Shown here: one piece after another, positions 26,676 to 34,402 of the stretch
Layout: the number at the start of each line of letters is the position of its first letter
Position numbering within the stretch: position 1 is the first letter of the stretch
NCBI RefSeq assembly: GCF_002009175.1
Contig: NZ_CP018047.1
Span: 3,596,001 to 3,660,000, forward strand
Direction of reading: 5' to 3'
From: Streptomyces niveus
Lineage (GTDB): Bacteria > Actinomycetota > Actinomycetes > Streptomycetales > Streptomycetaceae
Length of the DNA stretch: 64,000 nucleotides
Position numbers and translations under genes: made by a program
Notes under the pieces: generated by a model
Seen by the model: the letters and a program-made list of their open reading frames with translations, nothing else
What the model was told of the DNA's origin: nothing
Databases searched by the model: none

Positions 26676-27440
26676 GTGGCCGCCACCACAGCCCGACCGA
26701 CCGATGCCGAACGGCGCCGGCACATCGCCGTCATACCCTGCCGCTGGGGTGCCTCCCGCTTCCCCGGCAAACCACTGGCCCTCATCGGCGGCAAGCCGCT
26801 GCTCTGGCACGTCCACCAGCGCTGCCTGGAGGCCGAACGCCTCGACGGAGCCATCGTCGCGACGGATGACGAACGCATCGAAGCAGCGTGCCGCGAACTC
26901 GGCATCGACAGCATCCGTACCGGGGAGCACCTCACCGGCACCGACCGCGTCGCGGAGGTCGCCGAACGCCTGTCGGCCGACGGATACATCAACGTCCAGG
27001 GCGACGAGCCGTTCATCTCGCCGACCGCCATCAACGACGTCTCCGAGGCCCTGGAATTCACTCCGCCCGGCACCTTCGCCGTGAACGCCTACACCGAGCT
27101 GGTCGACATCGGCACCGTCCTGGACCACAACGTCGTCAAGGTCGTCGTCACGGCCCGCAGCGAGGCCCTCATGTTCTCGCGCCAGCCCATCCCGTACCCC
27201 AGGGGCGACCGGCCGAAGTACCTGCGCCAACTGGGCCTCTACGGCTTCACCGGCGAGGCTCTCCAGCACTTCCGGCGGCTCTCCCAGGGGCCCTTGGAGC
27301 GTGCCGAGGGAGTGGAGATGCTGCGCTTCGTCGAACACGGCCACGCCGTGCGGATGGTGCCCGTCCTGGACGACGGGGTGGCAGTAGACACCCCCGAGGA
27401 TCTGGCGCGCGCCGAGCGACTTCTCGACCAGCGCAACTGA
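26676..27440 (+). CDS. KdsB-like CMP-sugar synthetase (CMP-Kdo synthetase family)
   Basis: 254 aa, normal KdsB length. It has IPCRWGASRFPGKPLALIGGKPLL (the activating N-terminal motif), VATDDERIEAACRELGI, HLTGTDRVAEV, INVQGDEPFISP, FSRQPIPYPRGD and VDTPEDLARAERLL. The family couples CTP with a 2-keto sugar acid to give a CMP-sugar. Kdo is a Gram-negative LPS sugar, so in Streptomyces this enzyme likely activates another acid sugar for a secondary metabolite. It starts at GTG 26676 with AGGAGG, and is the last gene of the block. Confidence 0.9.
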   Translation: MAATTARPTDAERRRHIAVIPCRWGASRFPGKPLALIGGKPLLWHVHQRCLEAERLDGAIVATDDERIEAACRELGIDSIRTGEHLTGTDRVAEVAERLSADGYINVQGDEPFISPTAINDVSEALEFTPPGTFAVNAYTELVDIGTVLDHNVVKVVVTARSEALMFSRQPIPYPRGDRPKYLRQLGLYGFTGEALQHFRRLSQGPLERAEGVEMLRFVEHGHAVRMVPVLDDGVAVDTPEDLARAERLLDQRN

Positions 27441-27722
27441 GGCATCGATACGAACTCAACCGTTTCTGCTGGACGGTTCGTTCCATCTCGACCATCAACT
27501 AGGAGCATTACGCGACGGGTTAGCGACAGTCCTCGGAACAAGCCGGGCATGGAGCGGGGAGCGGACATGATGACGCTCACGGTGTACCGAGTGGATAGCC
27601 AGGAAATCGGCGGGTGGTGAGGCGCGAACGAGAAGTCGCGCCGATTGAAGCTCTTGAGATCACGAGCAGTTGGCCGCCCTGCCGATGCCCCAGGTGCAGC
27701 GACGTAAGGCTGGTGACAGCCA

Positions 27723-27962
27723 ATGAGCGACCCTGACGCGATCATCGAGCACAAGACATGGACCCTGCAGCCGGACCGAGAACCTGACTCACAGCCCGTG
27801 ACCCACGCCATGAGGTGCGTGGTGTGTGGCGAGCAGTCAGATGACAGCGCCGAGTGGTCGGCTCCCCAGACCTGGGCCTTGGGGCACGCCAGCCGCAACC
27901 CGATGCACCTCACGTTCTCCGAGGTCATCACCAGACCGTGGAAGGCGTGGATGCGACCGTGA
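27723..27962 (+). CDS. Small CxxC protein (DUF7848-like)
   Basis: 79 aa. It has a single CVVCGEQS motif (about 32-39) that could bind zinc with downstream His (WALGHASRNPMHLTFSE). Streptomyces carry many such short proteins (DUF7848-like; tentative), often beside XRE or integrase genes. It stands alone, 280 bases after the biosynthetic block. No function assigned. Confidence 0.7.
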   Translation: MSDPDAIIEHKTWTLQPDREPDSQPVTHAMRCVVCGEQSDDSAEWSAPQTWALGHASRNPMHLTFSEVITRPWKAWMRP

Positions 27963-28030
27963 AGCGGCGAATCTCGCTCGGCCGGATCCTGGACAACGCC
28001 TTCGGCCGTGGCACGACAGTCCGCACCCCT

Positions 28031-28735
28031 CTACTCGTACGTCTCTTTCCACCGCTTTCGATGTCGGCGGTCCCCTTGCCCTGAGCCGTTCACCGCGCCA
28101 AGGGACACCAACGAGGCGCCGTTGTTCCACAGCCCGAGGTGATCACGATGGACGGCGAGGATGTCGTTCTCCGTGGCGAAGTTCTCAGCCGGCCTGCTGA
28201 AGTACGTCGTGGCCACGAAGATCGCCACGTCGACCTTGAAGTGCACCCTCGCCCCGAGAAGGTCCCGGACCTCCCGGCTGGGGATCTTGCTCTTGGGTGT
28301 GTAGCGCTTGCACTGGATCACCATGCTCCGGCCGTCAGGGAGACACCCCAGCACGTCAGCCCCGTTGTCGTGGGAGCCGCCGACCCTCCGCACGTCGGTG
28401 CACCCATCCCGTCGGCAGAGGTCCACGACAAAGTCCTCGAACTCCGTCCCCGTCATCGCGTCGACCTCGGCAAGTGTCCGGTGCCCGGCCTTTACGGCCT
28501 CGTCCTGCCGCCATCGCCGATCACCCCCCTTGATCAGCCGATCCGTCCGCCACAGCCACCATCCGCCGATAGCGGCGCCGCCGAGAACGAGCGCGCCCAC
28601 GAGGTAAGGCCAAATCGCCGCCCAGAAGACCACCAACAAGACGACGATCACGCCCCCACCGACTGCGCCGGTCTTGAGTTGTCGCTGGCGACGCTTCCGC
28701 GCGGACGATCCTCGCCGCTTCCGTGCCCTTGCCAT
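28031..28735 (-). CDS. Membrane-anchored Mrr-type restriction endonuclease
   Basis: 234 aa. A basic N-terminus is followed by two tightly spaced membrane helices (about 24-62), then an Mrr_cat PD-(D/E)xK domain (about 92-200): MTGTEFEDFVVDLCRRDG, the metal-site Asp127 in NGADVLG and Gln141-x-Lys143 in VIQCKRY. Mrr-type enzymes cut modified or foreign DNA. The membrane anchor suggests DNA is met at the membrane during entry or exit. It is divergent from the next gene, and its ATG start at 28735 is clean. Confidence 0.85.
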   Translation of the reverse strand: MARARKRRGSSARKRRQRQLKTGAVGGGVIVVLLVVFWAAIWPYLVGALVLGGAAIGGWWLWRTDRLIKGGDRRWRQDEAVKAGHRTLAEVDAMTGTEFEDFVVDLCRRDGCTDVRRVGGSHDNGADVLGCLPDGRSMVIQCKRYTPKSKIPSREVRDLLGARVHFKVDVAIFVATTYFSRPAENFATENDILAVHRDHLGLWNNGASLVSLGAVNGSGQGDRRHRKRWKETYE

Positions 28736-29089
28736 GATCCTCCCCGGGTCCAGAAGCAGTCTCGGGATTCACTGTGGAGGGCCGTAAGGGCGCCCATCGG
28801 CCACTGGCCGATATATGAAGTTTCCCCCAGGTCCTGGACAGCGGGTCTGACAGCGCAACGCCATGACAAAACGGAGAAACAGAACACCAAGCTCGCCAAG
28901 GAGCCCCGAGAACAAGAGCGTCGCCCGGCTGGTGAGTGAAGGGTCTGTGCACGGACAATCGGCGCTGGCCGCTCGTGGCAGCCTGTCGTCCGAGCGAGCG
29001 CAGCACGGATACATTCCCCAGAAGCCGACCTCCCACGGGCCGCATCCCCCTAATCTGCACTGTCCGGTAGCTATCTGAGAGGGGCGGGC
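28736..29089. other. Divergent intergenic region
   Basis: 354 bases between the Mrr-type gene and the 29090 gene, with no convincing gene. The TAGCTAT at about 29072 ahead of the GAGAGGGGCGG ribosome site could be a -10 of the 29090 gene, but no -35 is clear. Confidence 0.3.
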
Positions 29090-30394
29090 GTGCGCGCATT
29101 GGAAGACGTCAAGAACCAGGTTAGGTCGATGACTTCGCGTAGATACGTGGAGGAGGCCGTGGCGGCGTACGGCGCTGGGGCCTATCGCGCCGCGCTCATC
29201 TCCATATGGATCGCGGTGGCGGCAGACATCATTGAGAAGATCCGCATCATGGCCGAACAGGCCGGTCCAGCAGTCCAGCTGAGGGATGACCTCGACAACG
29301 CCATCAAGGGGAACAACGTCAACGCTCTCCAAGGCTTCGAGCGCAGTCTCATCACCCGAGCTCACAAGGACCTGGAGCTGATCGGCTCTCGGGAGGCCGA
29401 AGACCTCGCACGCATTTACCAAGATCGACACTTGTGCGCCCATCCTGCCTTCGTCTCAGATGGGGAAGACCTGTTCTCCCCCTCCGCGGAACTCGTCCGT
29501 GCCCACCTGGCCACAGCAGTGGACGCGCTGCTTTCCCAACCGGCGGTCACTGGACGAAAGGCGATCGAACGGTTCGGGAGGGAGATTGCGTCGGATTCCT
29601 TCCCCCGGGACGACGCCCGGCTCAACGACCACCTGCGCGCCAGTTACACGGACCATGGAACGACGGCGCTCAAAGCGAACCTGATCAAGGTCGTGTGCAA
29701 GGAGACCCTCAAGCCGGGAGTGCCCCTGCGACAGCGCTGGCGCTCCACACGTACCGCGCGGGAGCTACAGAAAATCACCCCTCACCTGTTCGACGAACAG
29801 ATGCGAGTCGTCCTGGCTCCCGCACAGAACCTGCTTGATGACGACGGCCTCATGGCTCTCGCTACCGGGCTTTGCTACATACAGGGGACTTGGGAGGCAC
29901 TGCACGACGGGACACGAGCACGTCTGGAGGAAATGCTCCGCTCGGTGAAGCCTCTGGATCTCGTAGAGACGCACATGCTGTTCTACGGAGCCCTTCCACC
30001 CGAGCCCGTCGCCGGGATGCTGGTGGCCCGCCTCGAAGACGTCACAGCACCCGGCGCCTTGCGAGAATTGAAGGGCGAGGTGTCCTTCTATGTCGGCGAA
30101 GGCCCTGATCCACGGCTCATTCCCGTCCTGACGGGGCTAGCAGCTGAAGCATCCTCCTACGAGGGTGGCGCCGCAATCCTGCAATTTATCAACGGCCTTG
30201 CCCACGCGATGACGGACGCGCAGTTGGAGCGGCTGCTTGAAGTGTGCCTGGGCAACGGTCAGATTCGCGGGTCGGTCCTGGGGAACAGGCAGATCGAGCG
30301 CATGCGGTGGTACGGGCCACAAGGGGAACACGCCCGGGCGGCATGGGAGAAGTGGGACGCGCCAAAGGACGCCGAGGCACTCGGAGGGGAGTGA
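29090..30394 (+). CDS. Uncharacterised protein with HEPN-like N-terminal domain
   Basis: 434 aa. The N-terminal 150 residues are helical and contain an Rx4H motif, Arg113 to His118, in YQDRHLCAHPAF. This is the hallmark of HEPN ribonuclease domains used in abortive infection and toxin systems. The rest (about 150-425) is a repetitive helical solenoid of Leu-rich segments without a known match; no NTPase motif is seen. Lying between an Mrr nuclease and a type I system, it is a candidate defence effector. The GTG at 29090 has GAGAGGGGCGG upstream. The function is inferred from the motif and neighbourhood only. Confidence 0.75.
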   Translation: MRALEDVKNQVRSMTSRRYVEEAVAAYGAGAYRAALISIWIAVAADIIEKIRIMAEQAGPAVQLRDDLDNAIKGNNVNALQGFERSLITRAHKDLELIGSREAEDLARIYQDRHLCAHPAFVSDGEDLFSPSAELVRAHLATAVDALLSQPAVTGRKAIERFGREIASDSFPRDDARLNDHLRASYTDHGTTALKANLIKVVCKETLKPGVPLRQRWRSTRTARELQKITPHLFDEQMRVVLAPAQNLLDDDGLMALATGLCYIQGTWEALHDGTRARLEEMLRSVKPLDLVETHMLFYGALPPEPVAGMLVARLEDVTAPGALRELKGEVSFYVGEGPDPRLIPVLTGLAAEASSYEGGAAILQFINGLAHAMTDAQLERLLEVCLGNGQIRGSVLGNRQIERMRWYGPQGEHARAAWEKWDAPKDAEALGGE

Positions 30395-30467
30395 TCCACT
30401 TGCATGGCGCGACGCAACGCCGATGTGCGGTCTACCGACTCTGTCCGCGTCGCACCAGGATGTCGTC

Positions 30468-31030
30468 ATGTCCGTCAACGACCTTTCCCCGGAAGATCGC
30501 ACAGCTCTGGTGGCCGAACGCCAGGAGGAGTACAAGAACTTCTGGCCCGGCCGATCCGGTCGCAGAGCCCGATACACCATCGAGATGTTCCTTCTGCTCC
30601 ACGTGGACAAGCGACGCGGACACCCCTTGATCCCCGCGACACACGACATGAAGCTACGAAAGGTCGTGGAGACTTTCGGGAAGTACTTCAAGCAGAACTC
30701 GGCTTCGATTCGGTTCCGTTTGTGGCCCGGCACAGCCGTCTACACCCAAGCGATCGCAAGATCGAGGTGGTGGTCTTCGATGCCCAGCGCGTCGAAGCTA
30801 CCTTCCCGATCGCCGCCGGCGCTGCTGGATTCAGCATCCTGGACGGGCAGCGCTGGCTGGACTGGGTTTGGATCCACCCCTTCGAACGAGGGAAGGGACT
30901 CGCCGAGCGGGCATGGCGTGACCTGGAGCAGACCTACGGCCCAGACTTCAAGATCCAGCCGCCACTCTCGCCAGCCATGGAAGCGTTCCTCAGCCACAAC
31001 GACATAGCCCCCGAGCGTTGGCGCTTCTGA
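30468..31030 (+). pseudogene. GNAT-like acetyltransferase, frameshifted
   Basis: Two frames together look like one protein of about 187 aa. From the ATG at 30468, frame one reads MSVNDLSPEDRTALVAERQEEY...MKLRKVVETFGKYF to about 30755. Protein-like sequence then resumes in another frame with DRKIEVVVFDAQRVEATFPI...WVWIHPFERGKGLAERAW and ends RWRF at 31030. The second half has the GNAT acetyl-CoA loop (RGKGLAERA). The shift falls near 30740-30765. This is either a real broken gene or a sequencing indel. It overlaps no neighbour. Confidence 0.65.
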
Positions 31031-31165
31031 CCGTGGCAGCGCGCCCGAAGTGCCCTCAGCCTGGTTGCATTCACCCCCGTCCAGCGCCGTCCGCCATGGG
31101 CCCCCAACGCCACTCCACCACAGGTCAGGGCACCCCTGATCATTCCCGAATACCCAGACGAACAT

Positions 31166-31216
31166 TTGGAGGGCGTGTTGGGCCCCCACCGAGTTCGAAT
31201 CTCGTATCCTCCGCCA
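31166..31216 (+). other. 3' fragment of tRNA-Ser: candidate attachment site
   Basis: The sequence from the anticodon loop (TTGGA) to the end matches the 3' half of a Ser tRNA: GGCGTGTTGGG, then the T-arm GAGTTCGAATCTC and the acceptor GTATCCTCCGCCA. The 5' half is absent, as expected for the displaced copy left by an element that integrated into a tRNA gene. A perfect terminator follows at 31237-31272. The matching intact tRNA-Ser is not in the window. Confidence 0.7.
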
Positions 31217-31236
31217 GTGCCGCACCGGGCACGATA

Positions 31237-31272
31237 TCGAAGGGCCCCACCGTTCGCGGTGGGGCCCTTCGA
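31237..31272. terminator. Perfect 16-bp hairpin after tRNA-Ser fragment
   Basis: TCGAAGGGCCCCACCG and its exact complement flank a TTCG tetraloop, the classic stable terminator that follows tRNA genes. It supports the view that the native 3' flank of a tRNA gene was carried here. Confidence 0.85.
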
Positions 31273-31581
31273 CGTGCGTGGTCTCAGTTGCGCAGGACGG
31301 ACAGCCGTGGACTTCCGGGGACAGGCTCCGGCTGCTCTATGCCAACGATCAGGGCGACCCGGGTCGTGGTCGTCGACCGCATCGAGACCAAGATCCTCTT
31401 GGGTTACCCGCATGAAGCTTTGCGGCAACCTGCGGGCCGTACCTGCCCAAGTCGGTTCCTGAACCGGCCGGCAGAGAGACCGACCACAGCCTCACTGTCA
31501 GAGGGACGAAATAGGATGCCCTGCGGAAGCTTCACGGCTCTGAGATCGCTACCCGGACACGAGCAAGGACACCCCCAACTG
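31273..31581. other. Region upstream of hsdM
   Basis: About 310 bases with no gene. An open frame runs in from upstream in phase with hsdM, but it lacks codon bias. No clear promoter hexamers are seen. Confidence 0.3.
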
Positions 31582-33132
31582 ATGGCAGTGACCCAGCAGG
31601 AGATCGAGAACCGGTTGTGGAACGCCGCCGACGAGCTGCGCGTGGCGATGCCCGAAGCGCAGTATGCCTCCGTCGTCTTCCCTCTGATGTTCTGGAAGTA
31701 CCTGTCGGATACCTGGGATCACACACACCAGACCTTCCTCAAGGAGAACGAGGACCTCGACCTCTCCGTCGAGGAAGCCGACGAGGTCGAGTACAGCAAC
31801 TATCAGACGTTCAAGATCCCCTTCATCTTCCCTGGGACCATCGCCGAGAGCCGCGCCTCTTGGTCATCCATCCTCGCCACCGTCGCCCAGCACGGCCTCG
31901 GCCAGCGGGTTCGCGCTTCCCTTCAGGCCATCGAGTCGGCCAACCCAGATAAGTTCTCCCGTCTGTTCGGGTCCATGACATGGACCTCGGAAACGGCCCT
32001 GCCGGGAGAGGTGCTGGCGTCGGTGATGCGGACGATGAACCGCGCCCCCAAGATGCACGAGGGCAATATGTCCCACGACGTGCTCGGTGGAGCGTACGAA
32101 TACCTGCTCAAGCGCTTCTCGGACGGGTCCGGCACCCGTGCCGGCCAGTTCTTCACGCCGCGCGAGGTCGTCGAGCTGATCATCGAACTGCTGGGCCCCA
32201 AGAACCACGAGTCGGTGTACGACCCGACCTGTGGGTCAGGCGGCATGCTCATCGCCGCCGCGACCCTTCTGAAGGCCCACGGCGGGCGGGGATACACACT
32301 CAGCCTGAACGGCCAGGAGGCAGTGACGGATACTGCTGGCGTAGCCCGCATGAACCTCTTCATGCACAACCTGACCGAGTTCAAGGTCGAGGTCGGGGAC
32401 ACCCTGAGGGACCCGCGCTTCAAGAAGCCGGACGGGTCCGTCAAGCAATTCGACATGATCGTCGCCAATCCGCCCTACAGCCTGAAGTGGAAGCCCTGGG
32501 CCAACGACCCACGCGTCATCGGAGGGGTCGCCCCACAGTCGTCGGCGGACTGGGCATTCGTGCAGCACATGATCGCCAGCATGGATCCGAAGAAGGGACG
32601 TGCCGGCGTCGTCCTGCCGCACGGCGTCCTCTTCCGAGGCGGCCAGGAGGGAGCCATCCGCCGGCGCGTCCTGGATCACGACCTCCTGGAAGCCGTGATT
32701 GGGCTGCCCGCGAACCTCTTTTACAGCACGACGATTCCGACTTGCATCCTCGTCTTCCGTGCCCCCGGCACCAAGACCCCGGAGCGGCAGGACGGCGTGC
32801 TGTTCATCGACGCCTCTGCACGATTCACCAAAGCCAAGAACCGCAACGTTCTCACTGACGTAGACATCACCAACGTCGTGACCGCCTACCACTCGCGCTC
32901 CAACGGCGACGAAGAGGCTGACCTCTCGGCACGGTTTGTCCCCACCACAGAGATCGCGACGAACGGGTACGACCTCAATATCGGCCGCTACATCAAGCAG
33001 GCCGCCGCTGAGCAGGAAGACCTCGGCACCCTCATCGATGCCTACAACATCGCCCGAGCCGAGCGCCAGAAAACCGAGCACCGCATGCTCACGGTCCTCT
33101 CTGCCGCCGGGATCGAGGGCTTCGATGAGTGA
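31582..33132 (+). CDS. hsdM: Type I restriction-modification methyltransferase subunit HsdM
   Basis: A 516-aa N6-adenine methyltransferase. The N-terminal helical domain (about 1-150) begins VTQQEIENRLWNAADELR. The SAM-binding motif is YDPTCGSGGMLIAAA, and the catalytic NPPY is in DMIVANPPYSLKW, followed by ADWAFVQHMIASM and GVLFRGGQEGAIRR. It would modify the recognition site set by HsdS and protect host DNA. I chose the ATG at 31582 over upstream in-frame starts because the family begins here. It overlaps hsdS by 8 bases. Confidence 0.96.
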   Translation: MAVTQQEIENRLWNAADELRVAMPEAQYASVVFPLMFWKYLSDTWDHTHQTFLKENEDLDLSVEEADEVEYSNYQTFKIPFIFPGTIAESRASWSSILATVAQHGLGQRVRASLQAIESANPDKFSRLFGSMTWTSETALPGEVLASVMRTMNRAPKMHEGNMSHDVLGGAYEYLLKRFSDGSGTRAGQFFTPREVVELIIELLGPKNHESVYDPTCGSGGMLIAAATLLKAHGGRGYTLSLNGQEAVTDTAGVARMNLFMHNLTEFKVEVGDTLRDPRFKKPDGSVKQFDMIVANPPYSLKWKPWANDPRVIGGVAPQSSADWAFVQHMIASMDPKKGRAGVVLPHGVLFRGGQEGAIRRRVLDHDLLEAVIGLPANLFYSTTIPTCILVFRAPGTKTPERQDGVLFIDASARFTKAKNRNVLTDVDITNVVTAYHSRSNGDEEADLSARFVPTTEIATNGYDLNIGRYIKQAAAEQEDLGTLIDAYNIARAERQKTEHRMLTVLSAAGIEGFDE

Positions 33133-34390
33133 CTGGCAGCAGATCAGCCTCAGTGACCTGGAGACTCCCGTGCGTCGCAAGGTAGCCGTTCCGCCGCAGG
33201 GATCGAAGACTTCGGCGAGCGACGACTATCCGCTTCGTCCGCTCGGGGAAGTGATGCGCCTCGACATCCAGCGCACACCGATGAAGCCTGGGACAACCTA
33301 CCGCCTAGCAGGGGTCCTGAATGCAGGAAAGGGGGTTGTCGCCAAAGGCGAACTCGACGGCGGAGATACAGAATACGCAGCAATGAACGTGCTGCATGCC
33401 GACCAAGTCGTGATGCGAAAACTAACTGCATGGGAGGGGCCAATCACCGTAGTACCTGCCGAGTTCGACGGATTCGTCGTCAGCAACGAATTCCCGACTT
33501 TCACACTTGGCCCAGAACTGATGCCCGACTGGATGAGGCACGTCTGCCGCTCGCCACGACTATGGGCAGAAATGAAGAACCGAGTCAGCGGGACAGTTCA
33601 ACGGCGCAAGCGCCTCAACCCAGAACAACTCTTGCAGATCCAACTTCCGATCCCACCCCGCGAGGTGCAAGGGCGGATCGTCGAGATACTCGACGCAGTT
33701 GATGATCAGATCGCCGCACTCGCCGCCGAGGCCGACGCCCTGGACAAGACCGAATCGGGTTTCCGCCGCGACCTCTTCAGCCAGCTCAAGGTGTCCACGG
33801 TGCCAGCAGGCGAGAAGTTTGAGATGCAGCTCGGTCGGCAGAAGTCAGCCCGCCAGTCTGTCGGTGACCACGTACACCCGTACCTACGCGCGGCCAACAT
33901 CGGCATCGGGACTCTGGACCTGAACCATCTGAAGACCATGAACTTCGAGCCTCGAGAACAGGAGAAGTACGCAGTGCTCCCTGACGACATTCTCCTGGTC
34001 GAAGGCGGGTCGATCGGTCAAGCAGCACTCTGGGCGGGCGAGGTAAGCGGGTTCGTCGGCTTTGACAAGCACGTCATCCGCATTCGGACAAGAGCGGGTG
34101 TCTCAACACCGGAGTACGCTCTCCAGTGGTGCCACTGGGCTCGCGAAACTGGTCAGTTTGCAGCGCAAGCCACCGGCATTACCATCAAGGCGCTCGGCTT
34201 CTCCCGCGCCAGCAGCATGAGCGTTCCTGACCTCCCCATCGCGGAGCAAACCAAGTTGACTGGCTACCTAGCCGCAGCCGCCGAGCAGGTTGCCGCAACA
34301 CGTGCAGAGGCCGACCGCCTTCGTAAGGTCCGGGCAGTACTGCTGTCCGGCCTGCTGGATCACACCATCGACATCGAGTCGGACAAGTAG
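33125..34390 (+). CDS. hsdS: Type I specificity subunit HsdS
   Basis: 421 aa with the two-TRD plan. TRD1 is at about 35-170 and is followed by a conserved helical spacer (VQGRIVEILDAVDDQIAAL). TRD2 is at about 235-360, with a second spacer at the end (LAAAAEQVAATRAEADRLRKVRAVL). The two half-recognition sequences cannot be read from sequence. TRD1 (33.3-33.65 kb) is visibly poorer in G+C than the flanking conserved parts, as expected when TRDs are exchanged. It starts inside the end of hsdM. Confidence 0.94.
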   Translation: MSDWQQISLSDLETPVRRKVAVPPQGSKTSASDDYPLRPLGEVMRLDIQRTPMKPGTTYRLAGVLNAGKGVVAKGELDGGDTEYAAMNVLHADQVVMRKLTAWEGPITVVPAEFDGFVVSNEFPTFTLGPELMPDWMRHVCRSPRLWAEMKNRVSGTVQRRKRLNPEQLLQIQLPIPPREVQGRIVEILDAVDDQIAALAAEADALDKTESGFRRDLFSQLKVSTVPAGEKFEMQLGRQKSARQSVGDHVHPYLRAANIGIGTLDLNHLKTMNFEPREQEKYAVLPDDILLVEGGSIGQAALWAGEVSGFVGFDKHVIRIRTRAGVSTPEYALQWCHWARETGQFAAQATGITIKALGFSRASSMSVPDLPIAEQTKLTGYLAAAAEQVAATRAEADRLRKVRAVLLSGLLDHTIDIESDK

Positions 34391-34402
34391 GAGGTCTGAG
34401 CC

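Noticed and set aside
31166..31216. An intact tRNA-Ser gene
   Set aside because: No 5' half pairing with the CCTCC acceptor was found upstream.
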